Below, one piece after another: positions 8,859-17,633 of a stretch of DNA of 64,000 nucleotides. This DNA comes from JADJLQ01 sp964405735 (GTDB lineage: Bacteria > Bacteroidota > Bacteroidia > Chitinophagales > Saprospiraceae): assembly GCA_964405735.1 (NCBI GenBank), contig CAYOPD010000004.1, positions 1-64,000 of the forward strand, read 5' to 3'. The translations under genes were made by a program, and so were the position numbers. How positions within the stretch are numbered: position 1 is the stretch's first letter; each line of letters begins with the position of its first letter. The notes beneath the pieces were generated by a model. That model saw only the letters and a list, made by a program, of their open reading frames with translations, was not told the DNA's origin and ran no database searches.

Positions 8859-9875
8859 CCTCACCTCAATCACCCATATCCCCCGCACCTGGTTTTCCGA
8901 ATAACCTGTGGCCTCATCATAGGGATAAAGGGATTTGATTTTATTAAGCGTTTCCGGTAAAATGTTTTTTCCAGGCATTCCGTGGCACTGGAGACACATG
9001 GGTACCGTTTCGATCATGTGATAGCCGGTGATTATCCCATTATGTTCCGTAATTTTCGGACTGATTTTTTCTCCTTTTGCCAGTTTTTCTTTCAGTTCAA
9101 GAATATACGCAAGCTCTGTTTCGTTGGCCCGGTTCATGTTATTCCTGGGTTTGTCGCTCACCCGTTTAATACTGGCTTGATACAAAGCGGCCACACTATC
9201 CGTCAAGGGGTAAGCCCTGGTTTTGCAAAACTCCACGGCAAATGCGGCATCCTTTTGCTGGATTGCAGACAAAAGGTTTTTACCCAAAACGGCTTTCGCT
9301 TCTCCGGCAATATTTAAAACCAGGGTGCCATAGCTGACGGAAAAATCCCTGATCCCGGACTGGTTTTTATAATCTGCCCAGGCTTCTTGCCAGGCAGGAT
9401 TCTCCGCATCAAAATCATAAAGATATCCGGCTATCTGATGCAGATCTTCTTCCGCCAGGCTCATTTTGGGCATCAGGCCATACTTCTTAACCTCGTCCGG
9501 CATCAAGGAAATCCCGGACGTGGGGTTCAGCATAAAAGCGGACAAGTCATTTATAAACTGGTCTTTGGAACCCGACCGATCAAGGTAATGCTGACGGATT
9601 TGACTCAGAGGTGGAGCCACCTGGCTGGGCAATTCCACGAAAGGATGATGACAGCTCACACATTGCCTTTGAATCATACCCAGGACCTTAATATCCGCCT
9701 CCGAATGACGGAAGCCGGTTTTGCAGCCGTAAGCCCAGAGCAGGAACAGCCCGGAAGCAGCTAGTCCGAGGGCTTTAAAATTTCCTGACGAAGAAGAAAA
9801 AAACCTTTGGATTTTGGTGAATCGATTAAATAAGGTACCCTTCATCATCATAAAATTGACCGCTTTGTCCTTCAT
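8856..9875 (-). CDS. Dihaem c-type lipoprotein with DUF3365 (Tll0287-like) domain
   Basis: 339 residues. A hydrophobic segment ends at LWAYGCK, a lipobox, so the protein is probably membrane-anchored on the outer side. First haem site CVSCH near residue 74, within a cytochrome c-like region reaching about residue 170. The second half matches the DUF3365 domain, which binds haem and may sense redox or gas ligands, ending with MCLQCHG and GEKISPKI. Several start Mets occur at residues 1, 9, 10 and 11; the first is kept. The partner is unknown. Leftward single gene; its stop codon is followed immediately by TAGTCAG repeats. Confidence 0.8.
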   Translation of the reverse strand: MKDKAVNFMMMKGTLFNRFTKIQRFFSSSSGNFKALGLAASGLFLLWAYGCKTGFRHSEADIKVLGMIQRQCVSCHHPFVELPSQVAPPLSQIRQHYLDRSGSKDQFINDLSAFMLNPTSGISLMPDEVKKYGLMPKMSLAEEDLHQIAGYLYDFDAENPAWQEAWADYKNQSGIRDFSVSYGTLVLNIAGEAKAVLGKNLLSAIQQKDAAFAVEFCKTRAYPLTDSVAALYQASIKRVSDKPRNNMNRANETELAYILELKEKLAKGEKISPKITEHNGIITGYHMIETVPMCLQCHGMPGKNILPETLNKIKSLYPYDEATGYSENQVRGIWVIEVR

Positions 9876-9993
9876 GAAAAGCCGGCATTCTAAATATATT
9901 AAATTATCACCACTTTAACCAATCTGGTCCGGGATCACAGACCCTATTTCATTCTAACCAACCGGCTAACCGACTAACTGACCACTATTAACT

Positions 9994-10001
9994 TATTTTT
10001 G
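9994..10001 (+). promoter_or_regulatory. -7 promoter box of pta-ackA
   Basis: TATTTTTG matches TAnnTTTG and ends 22 bases before the pta ATG, giving a short leader. No other promoter candidate stands out in the 148-base gap. Confidence 0.5.
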
Positions 10002-10023
10002 TGCCGTATTCCGGATTCGTTTT

Positions 10024-12117
10024 ATGTCAAAGATCATTTACATCGCCACCACTGAAGCCTACAGCGGTAAATCCCTTGTGGTCCTCGGTATTGTCAATAT
10101 GCTTTTGGGTAAAGCGTTTAAAGTGGGTTATTTCAAGCCCATCATCGATGAAGATCCTTCCGGTAAACGGGATGTGGATATAGAAACCATGCTCCGGCAT
10201 TTTAACCTGGACATACCCTATGAAGATACTTTTGCGTTTAGCCGGCATCAGGCCATGACCCATCTCGAGGAGGATACCCGGGGCGATCTGATCGATACCA
10301 TCATCCGTAAAGTGAAAATTCTGGAAGAATCCCATGATTTTACGGTGATCGAGGGGAGCGATTACCTGGGAGAAGGCGCCGCATTTGAATTTGAAACCAA
10401 TATCACCATTGCCAAAAACCTCAACGCCCCCGCCATATTTGTGATTTCAGGCGCAGGAAAGACCACCGATCAGATCTTGGGTACTGTGCAGACCGCCCTG
10501 CGCAATTTCAGCGCACGCGATGTGGAAGTGCTTGCCGTGATCATCAACAAGGTCGGCCGGGAACAGGTGGATGAAATCAAAAAAGTCCTGGAAGCCCACA
10601 ATACAAACCGCGCGATCCTAGCCGTGATTCCCTACCTCAAAGACCTTCAAAATCCGACGATGAAGGAGATCTTTGAACAACTGGGGGGAAGACTGATCAC
10701 CGGGGAGGCGCAACTCAGCAACCAGGTCGACAATTTTATCACCGGCGCCATGCAGTTGCCCAGTTTCCTCAATTACATCACTGAGAATGTCCTGATTGTA
10801 ACTCCCGGAGACCGGGCCGACATCATTATTGGCACCCTGCAGGCCAATCTGTCCCTCAATTATCCGCGGGCGGCCGGCATCGTGCTCACGGCCGATATGA
10901 TGCCCGACCAATCGGTATTGAAGCTGATCGAAGGGTTGCCCAATTCCATTCCGATCATCCTCGTGCCTGGAAATACCTTTGTCACCACCACCCGGTTGAG
11001 TTCCATTCATTCCAGGCTTACTGCGGATAATGCCAAAAAGCTGGAACTGGCCATCGCCACTTTTGAAAAATATGTGGACATGACCACCCTCGAAGAAAAG
11101 ATCATCACTTTCGTACCTGAAGGCATTACCCCGCATATGTTTCAATACCAGTTGGTGAAACGGGCCAGGACAGCCATCAAACACATTGTACTTCCTGAAG
11201 GAAACGATGAGCGCATATTAAAAGCAGCCGCACGGCTGATCAATCAGGAAATTGTTAACCTGACCCTTCTGGGCGATCCATCGGAGGTGGCCGCATCCAT
11301 CAAACAACTGGGACTCAACCTCGACCTTCAAAAAGTATCCATCATCGATCCCATTCACGACCCGCGATTCGATGAATATGTGAAAACCCTATACGAATTG
11401 CGTAAACACAAAAACGTCACTCTGGCCATGGCCCACGACCTGATGACGGATGTTTCCTATTTTGGCACCATGATGGTGTATAAAGGCCACGCCGATGGCA
11501 TGGTATCCGGGGCTGTCCATACCACCCAGCACACCATCCGCCCGGCCCTTCAGTTTATTAAAACTAAGCCCGGAATATCTACCGTTTCCTCCGTCTTTTT
11601 TATGTGCCTGCCGGACCGGGTCTCGGTGTTCGGTGATTGCGCCGTTAATCCGGATCCCACGGCGGAGCAACTGGCGGAGATTGCCATTTCATCGGCAGAG
11701 AGCAGCCTCAAATTCGGTATTGAACCGCGCATCGCCATGCTGTCCTATTCCTCAGGTTCTTCCGGCGAGGGCGCCGATGTGGAAAAAGTAAGACAGGCCA
11801 CAGCCCTGGTCAAGCTAAAAAGGCCTGATCTTAAAATTGAAGGCCCTATCCAGTATGATGCTGCCGTGGACCCCGCAGTAGGCGCGCAAAAACTTCCCGG
11901 ATCCCAGGTAGCAGGCCAGGCCAGTGTGCTGATCTTTCCTGACTTAAACACAGGTAACAATACCTATAAGGCCGTTCAGCGCGAAACCGATGCCCTTGCC
12001 ATAGGTCCGATGCTGCAGGGACTCAACAAACCCATCAATGACCTCAGCCGGGGATGTACGGTGGATGATGTTTTCAATACCGTACTCATTACGGCCATCC
12101 AGGCGCAGGAAAATTAA
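10024..12117 (+). CDS. pta: Phosphate acetyltransferase
   Basis: 697 residues, the long form of Pta. It interconverts acetyl-CoA plus phosphate with acetyl phosphate plus CoA. N-terminal P-loop-like domain (IATTEAYSGKSLVVLG, residues 5-20), central DRTGG-type domain (about 220-320), and C-terminal catalytic PTA_PTB domain from about 380, with LPEGNDERILKAA, DGMVSGAVHTT, and near the end GPIQYDAAVDPAVG, FPDLNTGNNTYKAVQR and GPMLQGLNKPINDLSRG. All are typical of active enzymes. It is eight bases upstream of ackA, forming an acetate overflow or assimilation operon. Confidence 0.97.
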   Translation: MSKIIYIATTEAYSGKSLVVLGIVNMLLGKAFKVGYFKPIIDEDPSGKRDVDIETMLRHFNLDIPYEDTFAFSRHQAMTHLEEDTRGDLIDTIIRKVKILEESHDFTVIEGSDYLGEGAAFEFETNITIAKNLNAPAIFVISGAGKTTDQILGTVQTALRNFSARDVEVLAVIINKVGREQVDEIKKVLEAHNTNRAILAVIPYLKDLQNPTMKEIFEQLGGRLITGEAQLSNQVDNFITGAMQLPSFLNYITENVLIVTPGDRADIIIGTLQANLSLNYPRAAGIVLTADMMPDQSVLKLIEGLPNSIPIILVPGNTFVTTTRLSSIHSRLTADNAKKLELAIATFEKYVDMTTLEEKIITFVPEGITPHMFQYQLVKRARTAIKHIVLPEGNDERILKAAARLINQEIVNLTLLGDPSEVAASIKQLGLNLDLQKVSIIDPIHDPRFDEYVKTLYELRKHKNVTLAMAHDLMTDVSYFGTMMVYKGHADGMVSGAVHTTQHTIRPALQFIKTKPGISTVSSVFFMCLPDRVSVFGDCAVNPDPTAEQLAEIAISSAESSLKFGIEPRIAMLSYSSGSSGEGADVEKVRQATALVKLKRPDLKIEGPIQYDAAVDPAVGAQKLPGSQVAGQASVLIFPDLNTGNNTYKAVQRETDALAIGPMLQGLNKPINDLSRGCTVDDVFNTVLITAIQAQEN

Positions 12118-12125
12118 CCCATACC

Positions 12126-13334
12126 ATGCTTGTCTTTGTGATCAATTGCGGCAGCAGTTCCCTGAAATACCAGCTTTTCAGGATGCCTTTTGAAAAGCCA
12201 ATATGCAGCGGTTTGGTAGAACGCATTGGTTTGGCCGGGGGTAAAATGGTCCACCGGATTTCAAGTGAAGCCCGGGAAGAAATAAAGGAAACAAATCATT
12301 CATTGCCCGATCACGGGACCGCTTTGCTGGAAGTGACCCGCCAGTTGACCAATCCGGAAGGAGGATTGATAAAGAGCGCTGGAGAAATAGATGCAGTAGG
12401 CCACCGAGTGGTCCATGGCGGAGAAACCTTTGCAGCCACGACACGGATCACGGATGAGGTCAAATCAAAAATCAGGGATTTGATTTCCCTTGCCCCCCTC
12501 CATAATCCGGCCAATTTATCAGGCATAGAGGTAGCGGAGCGGCTTTTCCCGGGAGCGGTCCAGGTGGCTGTTTTTGATACCGCTTTCCACCAGACCATGC
12601 CGGAGGTAGCTTTCCGGTATGCCATTCCCCTGACGTTTTATACCCATGAAAAAATAAGGGCCTATGGTTTCCACGGCACCTCTCATAAATATGTAACCGA
12701 ACAGGCTGCCAGCCTGCTGAAGAAACCGGATGCCAAATTGGTTTCCATCCACCTGGGCAATGGCTGCAGTATGGCTGCTGTATGTGCAGGAAAATCCATG
12801 GACACTTCCATGGGTTTTGGTCCGGTGGGTGGCCTCATCATGGGCACCCGTTCGGGGGATATTGACACAGCGGTTATCTTTCACCTGATCGATCAGTTGA
12901 ATTACAGTCCTTCGGCTGTGAATGACCTGTTGAATAAAAAAAGCGGCATGTTGGGCCTTACCGGCCACAGCGATATGCGGGACATCCACCAGGCAATGAA
13001 TGAGGGTGAACGGGAAGCCGAAATGGCTTTCCACATGTATGCATACCGGATTAAAAAATACATCGGGGCTTATGCCGCCATTCTCAACGGATTGGATGCC
13101 CTTGTTTTTACAGCCGGTGTGGGTGAACACGATGAACAGATGAGGGAAACGGTTTGTTCAGATATGGATTTCCTGGGGGTGTACCTGGACAAGGAAAAAA
13201 ACAACTCAGGTGCGGGCGGGCCCAGGGAGATCAGCAAGGCGAATTCTACCGTTAAGATCTTTGTGATCCCCACCAATGAAGAGCTGGAAATCGCACGCCA
13301 GTGTTATGCACTCGTGAAGCCAGATAACAAGTGA
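12126..13334 (+). CDS. ackA: Acetate kinase
   Basis: 402 residues, the usual length. It converts acetyl phosphate plus ADP to acetate plus ATP (reversible). Seen: VFVINCGSSSLKY at the N-terminus (phosphate and substrate site), HRVVHGG near 92, FDTAFH near 145, YGFHGTSHKYV near 180, HLGNGCSMAAVCAGKSMDTSMGF (adenosine/phosphate loop), GTRSGDID, FTAGVGEH near 330, and IPTNEELEIA at the end. All catalytic residues are present. Co-transcribed with pta. Confidence 0.97.
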   Translation: MLVFVINCGSSSLKYQLFRMPFEKPICSGLVERIGLAGGKMVHRISSEAREEIKETNHSLPDHGTALLEVTRQLTNPEGGLIKSAGEIDAVGHRVVHGGETFAATTRITDEVKSKIRDLISLAPLHNPANLSGIEVAERLFPGAVQVAVFDTAFHQTMPEVAFRYAIPLTFYTHEKIRAYGFHGTSHKYVTEQAASLLKKPDAKLVSIHLGNGCSMAAVCAGKSMDTSMGFGPVGGLIMGTRSGDIDTAVIFHLIDQLNYSPSAVNDLLNKKSGMLGLTGHSDMRDIHQAMNEGEREAEMAFHMYAYRIKKYIGAYAAILNGLDALVFTAGVGEHDEQMRETVCSDMDFLGVYLDKEKNNSGAGGPREISKANSTVKIFVIPTNEELEIARQCYALVKPDNK

Positions 13335-13363
13335 CTATATGAGTATTCATTTTTTACGACTGT

Positions 13364-13915
13364 TTATTTCAGGGCCTGGGGCGCTCCATCAAACTTCCTG
13401 TATTTGCCCAATAAAGTCCCGATGACAGAAATAATGGGCATGATTCCCTTTTTGACAATGACCGGGATGCCGGGGAGATCGTATTCTGAAGCATAGCGGG
13501 TCATCAACCAGGCGCCATCGAAGGTTTCGGGTTCGCTTTTACCGGATTTGTTCTGCGCCGCATAAAGGGCGGACAGAAAAAACACAATGGAATTGGCCGG
13601 TTTCACCCAGCCGGTACAATGGAGCTCTTCCTTGCCGGCGTTCCAGAACCGATGCGGTGTGCCCCGTTTGAAAAGGGCTGATTCTCCCGGCCCGGCATAT
13701 TGAGGTTCCTGGCCGGCAATCTGGTAACCCAGTTTTCCGGAAACCACCTCCAGCAATTCATCCTGCTTAAAATGGGTGTGCATTACCGGCCCATGACCGG
13801 GCTGGACAAAATTTTCCAACAGGACCTTATCCCCGTCCGGTTCTTTGACCACTTCATGGAAAATAATTTTCTCCCCAATGCAATTCACAATGGTGTGCGG
13901 ATAGGTTATCTTCAT
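13364..13915 (-). CDS. Cupin domain protein under TetR control
   Basis: 183 residues. Cupin motif 1 is visible as GHGPVMHTHFKQDELLEVVSGKLGY (about 38-62, His-x-His...Glu), and motif 2 as GESALFKRGTPHRFWNAG (about 78-95, His). The metal-binding set is therefore present; a C-terminal helical part follows. No specific function can be named. It is divergent from the TetR gene across a 59-base gap holding a 17-base operator and two -7 boxes, so it is very likely a direct TetR target. Confidence 0.82.
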   Translation of the reverse strand: MKITYPHTIVNCIGEKIIFHEVVKEPDGDKVLLENFVQPGHGPVMHTHFKQDELLEVVSGKLGYQIAGQEPQYAGPGESALFKRGTPHRFWNAGKEELHCTGWVKPANSIVFFLSALYAAQNKSGKSEPETFDGAWLMTRYASEYDLPGIPVIVKKGIMPIISVIGTLLGKYRKFDGAPQALK

Positions 13916-13935
13916 TTTTTGCCTTTTTAATGGTT

Positions 13936-13943
13936 CAAAAATA
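13936..13943 (-). promoter_or_regulatory. -7 box of the cupin gene
   Basis: On the minus strand TATTTTTG, matching TAnnTTTG, ends 20 bases before the cupin start. It lies next to the TetR operator. Confidence 0.5.
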
Positions 13944-13945
13944 TA

Positions 13946-13953
13946 TAATTTTG
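13946..13953 (+). promoter_or_regulatory. -7 box of the tetR gene
   Basis: TAATTTTG matches TAnnTTTG and its last four bases lie inside the palindromic operator, so repressor binding would block this promoter. Confidence 0.5.
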
Positions 13954-13966
13954 GACAATGTCCAAA
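13950..13966. promoter_or_regulatory. Palindromic TetR operator
   Basis: TTTGGACAATGTCCAAA is a perfect inverted repeat: two 8-base arms around one central A (13958). It sits between divergent cupin and tetR genes, overlaps the tetR -7 box and lies just upstream of the cupin -7 box. Such a position is classic for an autoregulating TetR-family repressor. A one-base-shorter relative occurs at 15516-15531. Confidence 0.8.
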
Positions 13967-13974
13967 TTTTTTAC

Positions 13975-14589
13975 ATGAAAACAGAAGACAAGATCCTGGC
14001 CAAAGCCCTCGAACTGTTTAATGAACGGGGCATCGAATATGTAGGTTTGCGCGAACTGGCCGGGATATTGGACTTACGGGTAGGCAATATCACCTATTAT
14101 TTCGCCACCAAAGACGACCTGGTCAACCGGATTTCCCTGGAGTTGAACGTCGCCAACGAATCCGTATTGTCTGAAAAAAGGGAACCCGGTTTATATTCCT
14201 TCCTCGATAACATGCGGCTCATTTTTAAAAACCACCTGAAGTACCGATGCATCGCCCTGAGCCTGGTTCATATCCTGGACCGGAACGCGGTCATCTCGGA
14301 GCGATTCAAAAAGACGCAGCGGACCAGGAGCGATTATTTGGCAACCAGCCTTTCCGGGCTTGTTGCAGGGGGATGGTTGAAATGGACCGGCCCGGAAGAT
14401 CCGGGTAACCTGGTTTCCACCATGGGCTTGCTTGCCCGGTTTTGGGTTTCAGATGCAGGCATTATATTACGTAATATTAATCAGCAAGAACAGATGAAGC
14501 ATTACCTGCGCCTGCTGGTGTCCCTGCTTAAGCCTCACCTGACCGCTAAAGGGAAAAAGGACGCATTTAAATTCATGGATGAATTATAA
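13975..14589 (+). CDS. TetR family transcriptional regulator
   Basis: About 204 residues. The N-terminal helix-turn-helix is clear: TEDKILAKALELFNERGIEYVGLRELAGIL then LRVGNITYYFATKDDLVNRI, the standard TetR DNA-binding pattern ending with the Y-F-x-x-K motif. The C-terminal ligand domain is not assignable. The start is ATG 13975, since an in-frame ATG 45 bases upstream lies inside the operator region. It is divergent from the cupin gene and probably regulates it and itself. The ligand is unknown. Confidence 0.88.
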   Translation: MKTEDKILAKALELFNERGIEYVGLRELAGILDLRVGNITYYFATKDDLVNRISLELNVANESVLSEKREPGLYSFLDNMRLIFKNHLKYRCIALSLVHILDRNAVISERFKKTQRTRSDYLATSLSGLVAGGWLKWTGPEDPGNLVSTMGLLARFWVSDAGIILRNINQQEQMKHYLRLLVSLLKPHLTAKGKKDAFKFMDEL

Positions 14590-14638
14590 ACCCGTTATTG
14601 TGCATTTATTTGAAAGAATACCTGCATCGATTCCGGAT

Positions 14639-15493
14639 TCAGGCCATCACCGATACCATATCCAGTGCCGGTCGACCCAGCTCCTTATTTCCGAGCAGGC
14701 TGATCCCTTCCTTTATTTCATTCGCCCTGATGTTTTTTGAAAACAATCGCCAGCTGATTTCAGGCAAAAGGATGACCTCAGCTTCAGGTGTTTCCATTGA
14801 TGATTTGCCCAGAATCCAGGCATCTGCCGATCGATCCAAATACCAGGATCCGCCAGCTTCTCCGGGAATGGTTACTTTGATGACCGTGCCTTCAGGTGCC
14901 TGAACATGGCGGTAGGTATATGGCAGAGCCCACATATACGTATCAATGAAAGGGTAAAAAAATTTCCTCTCCATGATACCGTTTCGTGCGGTGGCTTCCC
15001 TGATCTGCTGTTGATGATGCCATTTTTCGGTGTATTCCCTGGCCAGGTGAAACCAGTTTTTACTTTCTTTCTCCCCGGCCCAACTGACAGCGAAAGGCGC
15101 TGTCTCATATGGGTTCATGGACACATAATAATCACTGGTGGGCGGGCCGGTGGCCTCATGGAGGAAGATCAGTATTTCCGGGCTGGCCCTTTGCATGGCT
15201 TGTACCCAGTCGGCATTCAACCGATTCAGATAGTTGATCAAATCTTCGTTGTTATGGATCAACGGACTTTCCGTCCGATAGCCATCCCTGAGCCCCGACA
15301 ACACCCGGATATTCGTGTCGAGCAGATGGGCGACGACATCCTTGACGGTCCACTGCCGGGCCAGCGTCTGTTTCTTCCATTCAAGTGGGGTCAGTGATCG
15401 CAGCAATTCAATCAGCTTTCTGTCGAGTTCATGAAATAGATGGGCTACGGGAATCGGAACTTCGTACGGTACATCTCTTATCGTCAACCCCAT
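14639..15493 (-). CDS. Mycothiol maleylpyruvate isomerase/DinB-like protein
   Basis: 284 residues. The N-terminal helical-bundle pattern is LFHELDRKLIELLRSLTPLEWKKQT with the metal-ligand His in VVAHLLDTNI (about 57), typical of the MDMPI N-terminal/DinB fold. A second ligand set may be EKWHHQQQIREATAR (about 155). The C-terminal part resembles an SCP-2-like domain. Such proteins use thiol cofactors in thiol transfer or detoxification, but Bacteroidota do not make mycothiol, so the cofactor here is open. An operator-like site with the TetR half-sites lies 23 bases upstream. Confidence 0.72.
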   Translation of the reverse strand: MGLTIRDVPYEVPIPVAHLFHELDRKLIELLRSLTPLEWKKQTLARQWTVKDVVAHLLDTNIRVLSGLRDGYRTESPLIHNNEDLINYLNRLNADWVQAMQRASPEILIFLHEATGPPTSDYYVSMNPYETAPFAVSWAGEKESKNWFHLAREYTEKWHHQQQIREATARNGIMERKFFYPFIDTYMWALPYTYRHVQAPEGTVIKVTIPGEAGGSWYLDRSADAWILGKSSMETPEAEVILLPEISWRLFSKNIRANEIKEGISLLGNKELGRPALDMVSVMA

Positions 15494-15515
15494 TTTATAA
15501 ACCGTTGCTGGAAAA

Positions 15516-15531
15516 TATGGACAAGTCCAAT
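15516..15531. promoter_or_regulatory. Second TetR operator-like site
   Basis: Read on the minus strand, ATTGGACTTGTCCATA has the same half-sites as the operator at 13950-13966 but with one base less in the centre. It lies 23 bases upstream of the DinB-like gene start, a promoter position. The shorter centre could weaken binding. Confidence 0.5.
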
Positions 15532-15550
15532 TTCCTTTGACTTCAAATGT

Positions 15551-16084
15551 TTATAAATGAAAGACCGCATACCCCTTCATCTGGTGGGTTGAAACTGTCG
15601 TAAACCTGGACACGGAGATTTCCACATCCGGATTCACATGGACAGGGTCCAATCCAAATTTGGCCACAGATTGTCCGCAACCATAAATATGAATGCCTGC
15701 CTCCTTCATTTCATGGAGGATTTGAAGGTTTGGATTGTCAACTCCGTATTTTTTCTTGTAAGCCTCGTTGTCCATGACGACGGCAATCGAAGGGCCCCAG
15801 ATAGCCACAGCAACTTTTAATTTTTCCTTCGGCACTCCTCCGTAAATATGCAGATTGTACATCCTGGATATATGATCCAGGGGGAGATACAACTTTTCGG
15901 GGGCTTCCATCTTTTCCCCCATGTCCACAATGATTTTATATTCAAGGGATGGGTCCGGCTTGTCTTTTCCAAAAGGCACGTCATACATGGCCCCGAAATT
16001 TTTAATGGCCGGATGCAACATGGGCTGGGCGTTCAACCCGGAAAGAATCAGGCTTAAGTAAACCAAAACAACTGAATTTTTCAT
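15551..16084 (-). CDS. Exported DsrE-family protein
   Basis: 177 residues. Signal peptide at 1-19 (LILSGLNAQ). The body has the DsrE/DsrF-like fold: EYKIIVDMGE, MYNLHIYGG, LKVAVAIWGPSIAVVMD and LQILHEMKEAGIHIYGCGQSVAKFG, with a conserved Cys in GCGQS near residue 135. Some DsrE proteins handle sulfur; exported versions without a full active set are common in Bacteroidota and uncharacterised. Leftward, 58 bases downstream of the DinB-like gene direction and 45 bases from the esterase remnant. Confidence 0.8.
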   Translation of the reverse strand: MKNSVVLVYLSLILSGLNAQPMLHPAIKNFGAMYDVPFGKDKPDPSLEYKIIVDMGEKMEAPEKLYLPLDHISRMYNLHIYGGVPKEKLKVAVAIWGPSIAVVMDNEAYKKKYGVDNPNLQILHEMKEAGIHIYGCGQSVAKFGLDPVHVNPDVEISVSRFTTVSTHQMKGYAVFHL

Positions 16085-16127
16085 GATAATCGGTTTTGTG
16101 GGTTTTTATGAATCAGAAAAGTCTAAT

Positions 16128-16487
16128 TTACTCATTATTTACCTGGCCTGGTAGGACCCTTTCCTGCATCTCGGTTTGATGAAACGCGATGTCGTGTAAA
16201 ATGTCCGTCAGTTCAGCGGGCCGGCTGAAAAAAGGAGAATGACTCGTGGCCATGCTGTACACTTTTACACAAGGGGTTTCCAAATACATTTTTCGCTGGA
16301 TAAAGGGAGTGACCGCCTTGTCTTCCGTGCATTCAATATAAAAACGCGGCACCCGGCCATAGTTTTCCTCTGTCAGCTTAAGGGGCACCTGAGCCGATTC
16401 CATGGGTTCGAAGCTAAGCAGAAGTTTGGCCAGTTCGGTAATGTTTTCGTCGCAGTCCGCATACAAGCCCTCCCGGTATATATAGGT
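16128..16487 (-). pseudogene. C-terminal remnant of an alpha/beta hydrolase (esterase)
   Basis: The open frame, read from after an in-frame TAA at 16490-16488, gives about 119 residues and has no ATG start; the first plausible codon is TTG at 16466. It contains YGRVPRFYIECTEDKAV, IQRKMY and SMATSHSPFF, the C-terminal catalytic Asp/His region of the plant-salicylesterase-like hydrolase family, which normally has about 230-270 residues. The nucleophile half is missing, with the Ada-like gene sitting where it would be. It is a deletion remnant, unlikely to make active protein. Confidence 0.7.
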
Positions 16488-16521
16488 TTAACAAAAAGTT
16501 GATTTCCGGTGGCGGCAAAGT

Positions 16522-17367
16522 TCAGGAGACCCCGGCCCGGGCTGCTTCCCATCCGATCATCGCGGTTTTCCGGACATCTCCCCAATGATATTGCCCGATC
16601 AGGCCGGTGGATTGGATGACCCGGTGACAGGGGATCAGGAAAGCCACCGGATTGTCCCCAATGGCCGAGCCCACTGCCCTGGAAGCCCCGGGATTTTTTA
16701 CCTGTTCTGCCACCTGGCCGTAGGTTGACAATTTTCCCATGGGAATTCGTAAAAGCGCCTCCCAGACTTTTAACTGAAAATCCGTACCCCGGAGATGAAG
16801 CCGGATTTCATGAAGCCTGCTCCAGTCGTGGCGAAATATAAAAAGGGCATTTTGCTGAATGAGATCTGTTTTTTGGGTCAGGGCTGCCCGTGGAAAAAGA
16901 GCCTTCAGTTCGCCCAGAGCCTGCTGACCGTCATCCGCAAAGGACATAAAACAAATTCCTTTGCGGGTGGAAGCCACCAATAAATTTCCGAAAGGACTTT
17001 CTGCGAAACTGAAATTGATTTCGAGATTTTCTGCGCCGTTTTTATACTCTCCGGGAGTCATGCCATCAATCTGGATAAAAAGATCATGCAGGCGTCCCGT
17101 ACCTGAAAGTCCGGTCTCAAAGGCGACTTCTGCCAGGGAAGCCTTTTGCGCCTTAAGGATGGACTTGGCATGCCCGACACTGATGTATTGGAGAAATTTT
17201 TTGGGACTTACTCCCGCCCATTCTTTAAATAAGCGCTGAAAGTGAAAAGGGCTAAGGTGGATTTTTTCCGCAACTTCATTCAGGTCGGGTTGTTGTTTGA
17301 AATGATGACGGATATATTGAATAGCTTCCGATATTCTTTGATAATTTATGTTTTCTGTGCCTTCCAT
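16522..17367 (-). CDS. AraC-type HTH fused to methylated-DNA-cysteine methyltransferase
   Basis: 281 residues. N-terminal AraC HTH (about 8-108: DLNEVAEKIHLSPFHFQRLFKEWAG then AEVAFETGLSGTGRLHDLF). C-terminal Ogt/MGMT domain from about 115, with active-site IPCHRVIQSTGLIGQYHWG (acceptor Cys near 247). It repairs O6-alkylguanine by transferring the alkyl group to itself. The zinc-binding N-terminal Ada domain that senses phosphotriesters is absent, so the regulation differs from E. coli Ada. Leftward; a -7-like CATCTTTG with one mismatch lies upstream. Confidence 0.92.
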   Translation of the reverse strand: MEGTENINYQRISEAIQYIRHHFKQQPDLNEVAEKIHLSPFHFQRLFKEWAGVSPKKFLQYISVGHAKSILKAQKASLAEVAFETGLSGTGRLHDLFIQIDGMTPGEYKNGAENLEINFSFAESPFGNLLVASTRKGICFMSFADDGQQALGELKALFPRAALTQKTDLIQQNALFIFRHDWSRLHEIRLHLRGTDFQLKVWEALLRIPMGKLSTYGQVAEQVKNPGASRAVGSAIGDNPVAFLIPCHRVIQSTGLIGQYHWGDVRKTAMIGWEAARAGVS

Positions 17368-17633
17368 ATTATTTTATATTACCCCACAAAGATGAATACC
17401 GGTTGAAAAGCAGAAAACCCGAAACTTGCTGAATTTACCTGAGTAAAGATCAGGAAGGTCACTAGGAACAGAATTTTTTATTCATACAGGTAATTCCACG
17501 ATTTCATTTTCCCAAAAATAGATATGTATTTTGACCTAATCCGCGTACTTTCACTTTTACATCCGGGAATATGTTTTATCCCAAATACATGTTTTGAAAA
17601 ATTAGTTTAAAACCCAGCTAAAATCATTCTAAA

